Shown: positions 6,944-17,484 of the stretch, piece after piece
Layout: each line of letters begins with the position of its first letter
Position numbering within the stretch: the first letter of the stretch is position 1
Origin: an uncultured Clostridia bacterium
Lineage (GTDB): Bacteria > Bacillota > Clostridia > Christensenellales > Borkfalkiaceae
Assembly (NCBI GenBank): GCA_944363555.1
Contig: CALVUL010000029.1
Location: 1-42,302, forward strand
Length of the DNA: 42,302 bases
Direction of reading: 5' to 3'
Program-made: the position numbers and the translations under genes
Notes under the pieces: generated by a model
What the model was told of the DNA's origin: nothing
Databases searched by the model: none
Seen by the model: the letters and a program-made list of their open reading frames with translations, nothing else

Positions 6944-8940
6944 TATTCGAGTTCGAACGCGCCCGTGTAGAGTTGATAATACGTCCCTTTCTGGGCGATG
7001 AGCTGATCGTGCGTGCCGCGCTCGATGATGCGGCCGTGGTCGAGCACCATGATGACGTCGGAATTCTGCACGGTGGAAAGCCTGTGCGCGATCACGAACA
7101 CCGTTCTGCCCTCCATCAGCTTATCCGTACCGCGCTGCACCAGCGCCTCCGTGTGGGTGTCGATGGAGGAGGTCGCCTCGTCCATGATCATCACGGGGGC
7201 GTCCTTCACCGCCGCGCGGGCGATGGAAAGAAGCTGCCGCTGCCCCTGCGAGAGGTTGGCGCCGTCGCCGGTGAGCATGGTGTTGTAGCCTTCCGGCAGG
7301 CGGGTGATGAAGTCGTGCGCGTTGGCGAGTTTCGCCGCGGCGATGCACTCCTCGTCGGTGGCGTCCAGTTTTCCGTAACGGATATTGTCCATCACCGTGC
7401 CGGTAAAGAGGTTAGTATCCTGCAACACCATGCCGAGGGAACGCCGCAGATCGTCTTTCTTGATCTTATTGATGTTGATGCCGTCGTAGCGGATCTTGCC
7501 GTCGGCGATGTCGTAGAAACGGTTGATCAGGTTGGTGATGGTGGTCTTGCCCGCGCCCGTCGCGCCGACGAAGGCGACTTTCTGCCCGGGTTCGGCGTAC
7601 AGCGTTACGTCGTGCAATACGATCTTGTTTTCCACATAGCCGAAATCCACGTTGAACATGCGGATGTCGCCTTTGAGTTCCGTATAGGTAACGGTGCCGT
7701 CCGCCTTGTGGGGGTGCCGCCACGCCCATTTTCCGGTGCGCGTTTCGCTTTCGGTGATGTTTCCGTTTTCGTCGATATTCGCGTTGACGAGCGTTACGTA
7801 GCCGTCGTCGGCTTCCGGTTCTTCGTCCATCAGGCGGAACACGCGGTCCGCGCCGGCGAGACCCATGACGACGGAGTTCATCTGCTGCGCCATGTTGGAA
7901 ACGTTGTTGGTGAACTGCCTGCTCATCGAGAGGAAAGAAACGATCATGGCGATATAGGTCAGCGTTTCCATCGCCCCGAACCCGTATTGGAAACCGAGGT
8001 TGGGCAGGGAGTTGATCGCCATCAGCCCGCCGAGGAAGGCGAGCACCACGTACAGCAGGTTGCCCACGTTGCCCATGATGGGCATTAAAATGTTGGCGAA
8101 GGTGTTCGCCGAACAGGAATCGGCAAAGAGCTGATCGTTGACGGCGTCGAAATCCTTTTTCGCCTCTTCTTCGTGGCAGAATACCTTCACGACTTTCTGC
8201 CCGTGCATCATCTCTTCGATAAAGCCTTCCGTCTTACCGAGAGACATCTGCTGTTTCAAGAAAAATTTGCTCGATTTGCCGCCGATATTCTTGGTGATCA
8301 TGCTCATCACGAACACGCCGAGGAACACCACGAGGGAGAGCCATATGCTGTAATAGAACATGATGCAGAGCAGCAGCACGAGCATCGTGCACGCCTGAAA
8401 GAGGTTGGGGATGCTCTGCGAAACGAGTTGGCGCACCGCGTCCACGTCGTTGGTGTAGTGGCTCATGATGTCGCCGTGGGTGTGCTGGTCGAAATATTTG
8501 ATGGGCAGGCGCTGCATCTTGTCGAAAAGATCGGTTCTTAACTGGTGCAAAAAGGTCTGCGTAACTTTCGCCATCAGTTGGGTGTAAAGGGTGTTGCAGA
8601 CGATGCCGAGCACGTAGATGCCCACCATCGTGAGGATGATCTTCAGAAGATCGAGGCTGATATAACTCCACGCCTCCGCCGACGCCTGCGCGAGATCGTT
8701 GGTAAGGGAATAGATTTCCATGCCCTTTTCCACGCCGTTGCCGATGAGCACGATCATGTTGTTTAAAAAGATCGGCGCCGCCGCGTTGGAGATCGCGGTA
8801 ACGAGCAGGCAGAAAAACACGGTGATCATGGCGACTTTATGGTATTTAAAGAGATATTTCAAAAGTCTGCCGAACGTTCCCTTCCGCGCGCGTTCGCCCG
8901 CGGGCGCGCCGTGGCGCATGCGCATGTTAGTTCTCGCCAT
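6943..8940 (-). CDS. ABC exporter half-transporter, catalytic subunit (second system)
   Basis: This 665-residue protein has an N-terminal six-helix exporter domain and a C-terminal ATPase. Walker A is GATGAGKTT, the signature is LSQGQ (altered), Walker B is VMIMDEATSS with the catalytic Glu, and the switch His is present in VIAHRLS. A segment of about 50 residues before the ATPase (around NANIDENGNITESETRTGKW) is longer than in the first exporter. I start at the ATG at 8940, because a strong AGGAGGTGA lies 8 bases upstream; an upstream GTG at 8949 is in-frame but overlaps that site. It overlaps the preceding subunit by 14 bases. Confidence 0.93.
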   Translation of the reverse strand: MARTNMRMRHGAPAGERARKGTFGRLLKYLFKYHKVAMITVFFCLLVTAISNAAAPIFLNNMIVLIGNGVEKGMEIYSLTNDLAQASAEAWSYISLDLLKIILTMVGIYVLGIVCNTLYTQLMAKVTQTFLHQLRTDLFDKMQRLPIKYFDQHTHGDIMSHYTNDVDAVRQLVSQSIPNLFQACTMLVLLLCIMFYYSIWLSLVVFLGVFVMSMITKNIGGKSSKFFLKQQMSLGKTEGFIEEMMHGQKVVKVFCHEEEAKKDFDAVNDQLFADSCSANTFANILMPIMGNVGNLLYVVLAFLGGLMAINSLPNLGFQYGFGAMETLTYIAMIVSFLSMSRQFTNNVSNMAQQMNSVVMGLAGADRVFRLMDEEPEADDGYVTLVNANIDENGNITESETRTGKWAWRHPHKADGTVTYTELKGDIRMFNVDFGYVENKIVLHDVTLYAEPGQKVAFVGATGAGKTTITNLINRFYDIADGKIRYDGININKIKKDDLRRSLGMVLQDTNLFTGTVMDNIRYGKLDATDEECIAAAKLANAHDFITRLPEGYNTMLTGDGANLSQGQRQLLSIARAAVKDAPVMIMDEATSSIDTHTEALVQRGTDKLMEGRTVFVIAHRLSTVQNSDVIMVLDHGRIIERGTHDQLIAQKGTYYQLYTGAFELE

Positions 8941-10741
8941 TTTCTTCACCTCCTCTGTGCTGGGTATAATACAAGTCGCGGTAAGTTTCGTTGTTTTTCA
9001 GAAGTTCGTCGTGGGTACCCATCGCGTCGATCTCGCCGTTTTTCATGATGATGATCTTATCGGCGTCCTGCACGGAGGCGACGCGCTGCGCGATGATGAT
9101 CTTTGTGGTATCGGGGATCTCTTCGCGGAAGGCTTTGCGGATGAGCGCGTCCGTCTTGGTATCCACCGCGCTGGTGGAATCGTCCAAAATGAGCACTTTC
9201 GGTTTTTTCAGCAGGGCGCGGGCGATGCACAGCCGCTGTTTCTGCCCGCCGGATACGTTGGCGCCCCCCTGTTCGATGTAGGAATCGTATTTATCGGGGA
9301 AACCCTGAATGAATTCGTCCGCCTGCGCCAGTTTGCACACCCGCACGAGTTCTTCGTCGGTGGCGTTCTTGTCGCCCCAGCGGAGGTTATCCTTGATGGT
9401 TCCGGAAAAGAGCACGTTCTTTTGCAGCACCACGGAGATCTGGTTGCGCAGGGCGTCGAGGTCGTATTCCCTGACGTCGTGCCCGCCGACGGTTACCGAA
9501 CCGGTGGAAACGTCGTACAGGCGGGGGATGAGGTTGACGAGGGTGGTCTTGGAACTGCCCGTGTCCCCCAAAATGCCTACGGTTTCGCCGGAGCGGATGG
9601 TGAGGTCGATGTCCTTTAGGGCGTATTTTTCCGCCTTTTCGGAATATTTGAAGTTTACGTCCTTAAAGACGATCTCGCCGTTTTCCACTTCCGTAAGGGC
9701 GTTTTCGGGGCTTTTTAAGGAACTTTCTTCCGACAGCACTTCGCAGATACGGCGGGCGGAGGCGGCGGACATGGTGATCATGGCGATCACCATGGAGAGC
9801 ATCATCATGCTCATTAAACACATGGTGGAGTAGTTGATCATCGCCTGCAAATTTTCCACGTTGAAGGCGCTGCCCGCGGTCTCTACGGCGAGCCGCGCGC
9901 CGAAGTAGGAAACGATGAGCATGACCACGTACATGCAAAACTGCATGAGGGGCGTGTTGAGGGCGAGCAGGCGTTCCGCCTTGGTGAAGTCGGCGCGCAC
10001 GTTGTCGGAAGTTTTGCGGAATTTTTCCGATTCGTAATCTTCCCGCACGTAGGCTTTCACCACCCGCGCCGCTTTCACGTTTTCCTGCACCGATTCGTTC
10101 ATCGCGTCGTATTTTTTAAAGATGCGGTTGAAGAAGGGCACGGCTTTGGAGATGATGAAGATCAGCCCGCCGATGAGGATGGGCAGCACGATGACGAAGA
10201 TCCACGCCAGCCGCGGGCTCATGACGAAAGCCATCACGATGGAGAAGATAAACATCATCGGGCTTCTGATGGCGATGCGGATGACCATCATGTAGGACAT
10301 CTGCACGTTGGTTACGTCTGTGGTGAGGCGGGTTACCAGACTCGACGAGGAAAACTTGTCGATGTTGGCGAAGGAAAAGGTCTGTACCCGATAGTAAAGA
10401 TCTTTCCTCAGGTTTTTCGCAAAACCCGTGGAAGCCCGCGCGCAGGCTTTGCCGCTGAGCACGCCGAACGCCAGCGCCAGAAATGCCAGCGCGACGAGGA
10501 TGCCGCCCAGCGCGAACACGCGCGACATGTTCGCGTCATTGATCGCGGCGATCAAAAAGGATGTAACGAAGGGGATGAGCACTTCCAAAATCACTTCCAC
10601 CGTAACGTATACGGGGGTAAGGATAGAATCTTTCTTGTACTCCCGAACGGATTTTGCAAGCTGCCCGACCACATGGAGGTGTTCGCCGTTCTTTCGGCGG
10701 CGGACGGATGTCTTTGCTGTTTTTCGTGTCTGTTCTTTCAT
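8927..10741 (-). CDS. ABC exporter half-transporter, degenerate subunit (second system)
   Basis: This 604-residue protein has a six-helix exporter domain followed by an ATPase. The signature VSGGQ is close to canonical, but Walker B ends in Asp (VLILDDSTSAVD) and the switch His is Gln (IIAQRVAS). It is therefore the degenerate-site half of a heterodimer with the following gene. Walker A reads GDTGSSKTT, with Ser in place of the usual Gly before Lys. The start at 10741 is set by GGAGG a few bases upstream; the open frame continues to 10882 but overlaps TetR. A basic N-terminal tail (KEQTRKTAKTSVRRRKN) precedes the membrane domain. Control by the adjacent TetR gene is likely. Confidence 0.93.
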   Translation of the reverse strand: MKEQTRKTAKTSVRRRKNGEHLHVVGQLAKSVREYKKDSILTPVYVTVEVILEVLIPFVTSFLIAAINDANMSRVFALGGILVALAFLALAFGVLSGKACARASTGFAKNLRKDLYYRVQTFSFANIDKFSSSSLVTRLTTDVTNVQMSYMMVIRIAIRSPMMFIFSIVMAFVMSPRLAWIFVIVLPILIGGLIFIISKAVPFFNRIFKKYDAMNESVQENVKAARVVKAYVREDYESEKFRKTSDNVRADFTKAERLLALNTPLMQFCMYVVMLIVSYFGARLAVETAGSAFNVENLQAMINYSTMCLMSMMMLSMVIAMITMSAASARRICEVLSEESSLKSPENALTEVENGEIVFKDVNFKYSEKAEKYALKDIDLTIRSGETVGILGDTGSSKTTLVNLIPRLYDVSTGSVTVGGHDVREYDLDALRNQISVVLQKNVLFSGTIKDNLRWGDKNATDEELVRVCKLAQADEFIQGFPDKYDSYIEQGGANVSGGQKQRLCIARALLKKPKVLILDDSTSAVDTKTDALIRKAFREEIPDTTKIIIAQRVASVQDADKIIIMKNGEIDAMGTHDELLKNNETYRDLYYTQHRGGEENGEN

Positions 10742-10758
10742 ATTGCCTCCTTGTAAAG

Positions 10759-11370
10759 TTATTTCCTGAATATATTTACGATAAAATCGATATCCGGCGG
10801 GGGAAGGACCTTTTTCGGTTCCGGTACGAGCACGGCGTTGAGCGAACTGCCCTGTATGATGCAGTGCAGCAGCGCGCAGCACTCTTCGGGGGAGTGCGCC
10901 GAAGAAAACTCACCGCTTTTCTGCGCCTTCTGGAAAAATTCGAAAAGGATCTTCGGCAGCGGGCGCTTTTCCAGCGCGGCGTTTTCGCCTTCTGCGTTGG
11001 CTTTCAAAAACCAGCGCGAAATGAAAAAATAAAAGTAATAGGAAAAGTTTTCGTCGGAAAAGACGCGCTCGAAATTGTAGCGCAGCAGATTCCGCAGCCT
11101 GTCGGCATAGGGCAGGTTTTCGTCGGTCAGGAGCGATTCCAGTTCGGCAAGGGAGTCTTTACCGCGTTTTTTGACGATCTCGTCGAAAATTTCCCGCTTG
11201 TTTTTGAAGTAGTGGTAAAAAAGCCCGTGCGAACACCCCGCCCGCGCGACGATGTCCTCCACCTTGGCGCTTTCGTAGCCTTTTTCGCAGAAGACTTTCA
11301 ACCCCGCGAGAATGATCTGCTCTTTCCGTTCCGCTTTGATTTTTTCCAGTTGCGTTTTCGTTTTCGGCAT
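10759..11370 (-). CDS. TetR/AcrR-family transcriptional regulator
   Basis: This is a 203-residue one-component repressor. The N-terminal HTH domain reads AERKEQIILAGLKVFCEKGY and VEDIVARAGCSHGLFYHYFK, the typical TetR signature. The C-terminal ligand-binding domain is not assignable to a subfamily. The ATG at 11370 is chosen because the domain begins there; frame positions up to 11451 lie in the promoter. It is the first gene of a minus-strand operon with the exporter pair, 17 bases before the next start. The operon has a near-perfect consensus promoter and a TTGAC-N6-GTCAA inverted repeat downstream of it, which suits autoregulation with derepression by an exporter substrate. Confidence 0.92.
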   Translation of the reverse strand: MPKTKTQLEKIKAERKEQIILAGLKVFCEKGYESAKVEDIVARAGCSHGLFYHYFKNKREIFDEIVKKRGKDSLAELESLLTDENLPYADRLRNLLRYNFERVFSDENFSYYFYFFISRWFLKANAEGENAALEKRPLPKILFEFFQKAQKSGEFSSAHSPEECCALLHCIIQGSSLNAVLVPEPKKVLPPPDIDFIVNIFRK

Positions 11371-11387
11371 ACCGAAACCCCGTATAA

Positions 11388-11403
11388 TTGACGGAAAAGT
11401 CAA
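11388..11403. promoter_or_regulatory. Putative TetR operator
   Basis: An inverted repeat TTGAC-N6-GTCAA lies between the -10 element and the TetR start codon. A second small palindrome, TGCA-TTT-TGCA, lies at 11404-11414, close to the expected transcription start. The position suits autorepression. The link to the TetR protein is inferred. Confidence 0.5.
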
Positions 11404-11418
11404 TGCATTTTGCAACAT

Positions 11419-11447
11419 ATTATAGCGCAAAAAAAAATAAGTGTCAA
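11419..11447 (-). promoter_or_regulatory. Consensus promoter for the TetR-exporter operon
   Basis: On the minus strand, TTGACA (11447-11442) and TATAAT (11424-11419) are both perfect hexamers with a 17-base spacer containing a T tract. This is one of the strongest promoters in the window, as expected for an operon held down by a repressor. Confidence 0.88.
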
Positions 11448-11480
11448 CCAAAAAACGGGCGGAACGGAAAAGTTTTTACG

Positions 11481-11501
11481 ATTTTTTGCAAAGCAAAAAA
11501 T
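11481..11501. other. AT-rich hairpin between divergent promoters
   Basis: ATTTTTTGC (11481-11489) pairs perfectly with GCAAAAAAT (11493-11501) across an AAA loop. It lies in the gap between the TetR promoter and the metK promoter. It may isolate the two units, but the stem has almost no GC and no gene ends here. Confidence 0.45.
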
Positions 11502-11547
11502 TCGCGCGCTCCCGCGCATACGCGATACATTTTAAAAGGAAAATCGT

Positions 11548-11576
11548 TTGACTTACAAAGGCAAATGGTATATAAT
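11548..11576 (+). promoter_or_regulatory. Promoter for metK
   Basis: TTGACT (11548-11553) and a perfect TATAAT (11571-11576) are spaced by 17 bases. Transcription should begin near 11583, leaving a leader of roughly 230 bases before metK. Confidence 0.88.
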
Positions 11577-11586
11577 AACGGAAGTT

Positions 11587-11619
11587 GGCTCTGCAAGCGC
11601 GCGGAGCGCATTTGCAAGG
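11587..11619 (+). repeat. 33-bp hairpin repeat, copy 1
   Basis: The 33-base unit beginning GGCTCTGCAAGCGCGCGGAG is identical to the copy at 11730-11762. It folds into an imperfect hairpin: TGCAA with TTGCA and GCGC with GCGC. TATAATAAC lies 7 bases before it; here that sequence is the metK -10 element. Confidence 0.85.
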
Positions 11620-11729
11620 ACAACTTCCGTTATTTCAATCGAGGCGGCGCGGCGCCGTAAGGCGCGGGCCCCGAAGGGGGAGGCGGCACAGCCGCAGGGC
11701 GGCGCGGAAGATTATAATAACATTGCTAC

Positions 11730-11762
11730 GGCTCTGCAAGCGCGCGGAGCGCATTTGCAAGG
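11730..11762 (+). repeat. 33-bp hairpin repeat, copy 2
   Basis: This is an exact copy of the unit at 11587-11619, with start points 143 bases apart. It too is preceded by TATAATAAC (11713-11721), 8 bases upstream, although no -35 element accompanies it. The duplication therefore seems to include the -10-like sequence. Confidence 0.85.
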
Positions 11763-11810
11763 TCGGTTTGTGCGAAAAGACTTCGTCCCTCAGGACAAAA
11801 GGACTATACC

Positions 11811-12989
11811 ATGAGAAGAGTTTTTACCAGCGAAAGCATTACCGAAGGACATCCCGATAAAGTCTGCGACAGGGTCGCGGACGCCGTTCTGGACGCCATT
11901 CTGCGGCAGGATCCCGACGCCCGCGTGGCGTGCGAATGCGCCGTCAAGGATAATTATATGCTCATCATGGGGGAAATTACCTCCGCCGCGCGCATCGACG
12001 CGGAAAAGATCGCCCGCGAAAAGATCCGCGAGATCGGCTATACCGACGATAAACTCGGCTTTTCCGCGGACGGCTGCACGATAGACGTGCGCCTCGGCCG
12101 CCAGAGCGGGGATATCGCTCTCGGCGTGGACCGTTCCTTCGAATGCAAAGGGGAAAGCTGCAATCTTTCCGACAGGATCGGCGCGGGGGATCAGGGGATG
12201 ATGTACGGCTACGCCTGCACGGAAACGCCGGAATATATGCCCCTCGCGCTCATGCTGTCGCATAAACTGTGCAAACGGCTGGAAGAGGTGCGCAAGAGCG
12301 GTCTTCTGCCCTACCTCCGCCCCGACGGAAAAGGGCAGGTGAGCGTGGAATACGAAAACGGCAGACCTTCGCGCATCGCCGCGGTGGTGCTTTCCGCGCA
12401 GCACGACGAAAGCGTTTCCGCGGAAACGCTGCGCGGGGATCTCAAAAAACACGTTATCGGCGCGGTTTTGCCGGAAGAACTGCTGGACGGCGATACCGTT
12501 TACTACATCAACCCCACCGGCAGGTTCGAGATCGGCGGGCCCGCGGGGGATTCCGGACTGACGGGCAGAAAGATTATCGTCGATACCTACGGCGGCAGAT
12601 GCCCCCACGGCGGCGGCTCGTTCAGCGGCAAAGACCCCACCAAAGTGGATCGGAGCGCGGCGTATATGGCGCGTTATGTAAGCAAGAACGTCGTGGCGGC
12701 GGGGCTGGCGGAGGAGTGCGTGCTGGAACTGGCGTACGCCATCGGCGTGGCGCACCCCGTTTCGGTGTACGCCGATACCCGCGGCACGGGCAAACTTCCG
12801 GACGGCGTGCTTTCGGAGATCGTCAAAAAGGAATTCGATCTGCGCCCGTACGCCATCATCGAGACGCTCGATTTAAAAAAGCCCGTTTACGAACGGACTT
12901 CCGTTTACGGGCATTTCGGCAAGGAAGGGCTCAGCTGGGAGCGCACCGATCGGGTGAACGATCTGAAAAAATATCTCGATGAACGATAA
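11811..12989 (+). CDS. metK: S-adenosylmethionine synthetase
   Basis: MetK makes S-adenosylmethionine from methionine and ATP, the methyl and radical donor for the cell. The 392-residue length is typical. The N-terminal ATP/Mg motif [16 protein letters not shown], the [12 protein letters not shown] motif and the P-loop-like [19 protein letters not shown] segment are all present. AAAGGA 7 bases before the ATG is its ribosome binding site. It is the first gene after the structured leader, and its end overlaps the ComF-like gene by 11 bases. SAM-dependent control through the leader is possible but not shown. Confidence 0.97.
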   Translation: MRRVFTSESITEGHPDKVCDRVADAVLDAILRQDPDARVACECAVKDNYMLIMGEITSAARIDAEKIAREKIREIGYTDDKLGFSADGCTIDVRLGRQSGDIALGVDRSFECKGESCNLSDRIGAGDQGMMYGYACTETPEYMPLALMLSHKLCKRLEEVRKSGLLPYLRPDGKGQVSVEYENGRPSRIAAVVLSAQHDESVSAETLRGDLKKHVIGAVLPEELLDGDTVYYINPTGRFEIGGPAGDSGLTGRKIIVDTYGGRCPHGGGSFSGKDPTKVDRSAAYMARYVSKNVVAAGLAEECVLELAYAIGVAHPVSVYADTRGTGKLPDGVLSEIVKKEFDLRPYAIIETLDLKKPVYERTSVYGHFGKEGLSWERTDRVNDLKKYLDER

Positions 12990-13713
12990 ACTAAGGAAGT
13001 TGCTCGTCGGCGCGGCGTTCGATCCGCACTGGACGTGCGCCGTCTGCGGCAGGGAAATTTTCGGCGGCGGCTATTTTTGCCGCGACTGTCTGCAAAAACT
13101 GCCGTTTAACGACAAGGCGTTCTGCGCGCACTGCGGCAGGGCGCTCGACGCGCCCGCGCCGGTGTGCGACACCTGCGCCAACCGGCTGCCCGCCCTCGAC
13201 GCGGGCAGAAGCGTTTTTTGTTACGAAGGGGCGATCCCCCCGCTGATCAGAAAGTTCAAGTACAGCGGGGCGCGCTGGCTTGCCGACGCGTTTGCCGACG
13301 ATCTCGCCCGCCTTTATCGGGAGAGCGGTTTTACGGCGGACGCCGCCGTTTACGTGCCGATGCGAAAAGCCGCGCAGAGAAAGCGGGGATACAATCAGAC
13401 GGAACTTCTGGCGCGCGCGTTTTCCGAAAGGACGGGCGTGCCGGCGATATGCCCGCTCGTCAAGCGCAAGCCGACGAAGCGGCAGGCGGCGCTCGCGGGG
13501 GACGATCGGATGAAGAACCTCGAAGGCTCGTTCGCCGCGGCGGAAAGGCATGCCGCGGCGGGGAAAACGCTCGTCGTGATCGACGACGTTACCACCACCG
13601 GCGCGACGCTGCAGGCGATGGCGGCGGCATTGAAAAAAAACGGCGCGAAAAGGGTGTACGCCCTCACAATCGCGTCCGTTTCCCGAAAGGGACATAAAAA
13701 TCCTAAATCGTAA
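12979..13713 (+). CDS. ComF-family phosphoribosyltransferase-like protein
   Basis: This is a 244-residue ComF/GntX-type protein. The N-terminal half has zinc-ribbon cysteine pairs (CAVC, CRDC, CAHC, CDTC). The C-terminal phosphoribosyltransferase fold carries [12 protein letters not shown], the PRPP-binding loop. Family members take part in DNA uptake in competent bacteria, but are also common where competence is unproven. The ATG at 12979 lies inside the end of metK in another frame and has no clear Shine-Dalgarno, which suggests coupled translation. secA begins 10 bases after its stop. Confidence 0.9.
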   Translation: MNDKLRKLLVGAAFDPHWTCAVCGREIFGGGYFCRDCLQKLPFNDKAFCAHCGRALDAPAPVCDTCANRLPALDAGRSVFCYEGAIPPLIRKFKYSGARWLADAFADDLARLYRESGFTADAAVYVPMRKAAQRKRGYNQTELLARAFSERTGVPAICPLVKRKPTKRQAALAGDDRMKNLEGSFAAAERHAAAGKTLVVIDDVTTTGATLQAMAAALKKNGAKRVYALTIASVSRKGHKNPKS

Positions 13714-13723
13714 GGAGTAGCAA

Positions 13724-16405
<2,682 letters not shown>

Positions 16406-16425
16406 CCGCATAAAAAGGCGGCGAT

Positions 16426-16485
16426 ACGACAAAGACCCCGCCCCGCGCCCCCGTGAAAGGGGGCGCGGGGCGGGGTCTTTGTCGT
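16426..16485. terminator. Perfect 27-bp GC-rich hairpin between secA and araC-like gene
   Basis: A perfect 27-base inverted repeat (16426-16452 with 16459-16485) closes on a six-base GTGAAA loop. No T tract follows on either strand. It lies between the convergent secA and AraC-family genes and most likely ends or insulates transcription from both. Confidence 0.7.
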
Positions 16486-16574
16486 CCGGCAGATGCGGCG
16501 CGGCGTTTTTCCGGCGAGACCGCGGTACAAAAAGCCGCGGGCGCCGCCGGCGCGGGGCGTTTGCCGCTTTCCTT

Positions 16575-17351
16575 TCAATCGGTTTTCATCGCCTCGCGGT
16601 AGCACGTGGGGGTAAATCCCGTGCGGCTTACGAACTGGCGTATGAAATGGGCGGAACTCGCATAGCCGAGGTCGGCGGCGATCTTCTTTACGGGGGCTTT
16701 TCCGGAAGCGAGCATATTTTTCGCGGCGTTGATCCGCGTCAGGATCGCGTCGTTTACGGGGGAGATGCCGAACATCGCCTTATAGAGCGAAAAAAAGCGG
16801 GAAACGCTGAAATTCACGCTGCGCGCGAGTTCCGCTACCGTGTAGTTTTTCGACAGGTCGGAAAACACCCTGTGCCGCAGTTGTTCCAGCGCGGCGGCGG
16901 TTTCGGGGGCTACGGGGTTCGCCCCGTCCTTCACGGAGCGTTTCAATCGGATCATCAGTTCGTCGAATTTGGCGGCGATCATCTTTTCCCTGCCGGCAAG
17001 ATCGCTAAAAAATTCCCGCTCGATCTCCTGCAGAATGCCGGTAACGAACCCGCCGTTCACGGGGTGGAAAATCCTGTTCGGCAAAATGCCGGCAAGGTCG
17101 GCTTTTTCGTCCGTACAGGTAAAGTGCATCCAATCGTGCAGCACGGGTTTGTCGCTGTAAAAACGTTGCGGCGCCGTTTTGTCGAAAACGATGCAGGCGT
17201 CGGGGCGGGCGCGGACGGTTTCCCCGCCGAAAACGAAGGTGATTTCCGTGATGAAGTGCAAAAAGGTATAATCCCCGTGCCCTGCGGGGCGGTTGATGGA
17301 AAACCCCGCGTTTTCGGGATAGGCGTGCCGTACGGCGGTAACGGTAACCAT
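16575..17351 (-). CDS. AraC-family transcriptional regulator
   Basis: This 258-residue regulator has an N-terminal cupin-like sensor region (about 1-140). The C-terminal double HTH reads YTVAELARSVNFSVSRFFSL and PVKKIAADLGYASSAHFIRQF, with the family signature near FTPTCYREA. The ATG at 17351 is backed by GGAGGATAAACT. It is divergent from the glycoside hydrolase gene with 133 bases between them and facing promoters. It probably activates that gene in response to a sugar. The ligand is unknown. Confidence 0.93.
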   Translation of the reverse strand: MVTVTAVRHAYPENAGFSINRPAGHGDYTFLHFITEITFVFGGETVRARPDACIVFDKTAPQRFYSDKPVLHDWMHFTCTDEKADLAGILPNRIFHPVNGGFVTGILQEIEREFFSDLAGREKMIAAKFDELMIRLKRSVKDGANPVAPETAAALEQLRHRVFSDLSKNYTVAELARSVNFSVSRFFSLYKAMFGISPVNDAILTRINAAKNMLASGKAPVKKIAADLGYASSAHFIRQFVSRTGFTPTCYREAMKTD

Positions 17352-17369
17352 AGTTTATCCTCCGTGACG

Positions 17370-17399
17370 ATTATACGGCAGGGCAGTAGGATATGTCAA
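17370..17399 (-). promoter_or_regulatory. Promoter for the AraC-family gene
   Basis: On the minus strand, TTGACA (17399-17394) and TATAAT (17375-17370) are perfect hexamers spaced by 18 bases. The transcript would have only a short leader holding the ribosome binding site. Confidence 0.85.
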
Positions 17400-17419
17400 T
17401 CGTTCGGGAGAAAAAACTA

Positions 17420-17448
17420 TTTACAATCCGTTTTTTTCGGTGTATACT
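17420..17448 (+). promoter_or_regulatory. Promoter for the glycoside hydrolase gene
   Basis: TTTACA (17420-17425) and TATACT (17443-17448) are 17 bases apart. The -35 element lies 20 bases from that of the divergent AraC promoter, so one bound regulator could affect both. Confidence 0.8.
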
Positions 17449-17484
17449 GTGTTTATCGTTAAAAACGAAAAAAGGAGAAAATAT

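Larger units (their letters stand above)
11578..11810 (+). other. Structured, repeat-bearing metK leader
   Basis: The untranslated leader holds a 10-bp stem (11578-11587 with 11621-11630) enclosing the first repeat copy. Three short GC hairpins follow: GCGCC-GTAA-GGCGC (11652-11665), CCCC-GAA-GGGG (11669-11679) and GCGGC-ACA-GCCGC (11683-11695). The second repeat copy comes next, and then GTCC-CTCA-GGAC (11785-11796) just before the AAAGGA ribosome binding site (11798-11803). I do not see the conserved core of a SAM-I riboswitch or the SMK box. No U-tract terminator is present. It could be an undescribed regulatory RNA or a dispersed repeat that landed here. Small open frames cross it but look like chance translations of the repeats. 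Confidence 0.55.

Noticed and set aside
6853-8088. 411-codon plus-strand ORF opposite the minus-strand exporter
   Set aside because: It is opposite conserved Walker and signature motifs. It has no domain or ribosome binding site of its own.
11578-11810. SAM-I or SMK riboswitch before metK
   Set aside because: Expected from gene context, but the conserved core sequences and a terminator or Shine-Dalgarno sequester of those families were not seen.
11548-11860. Small ORFs of 88-91 codons across the metK leader
   Set aside because: They translate the duplicated hairpins ([11 protein letters not shown]-like text in more than one frame), overlap the promoter and have no proper ribosome binding site. 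They are better seen as repeats.
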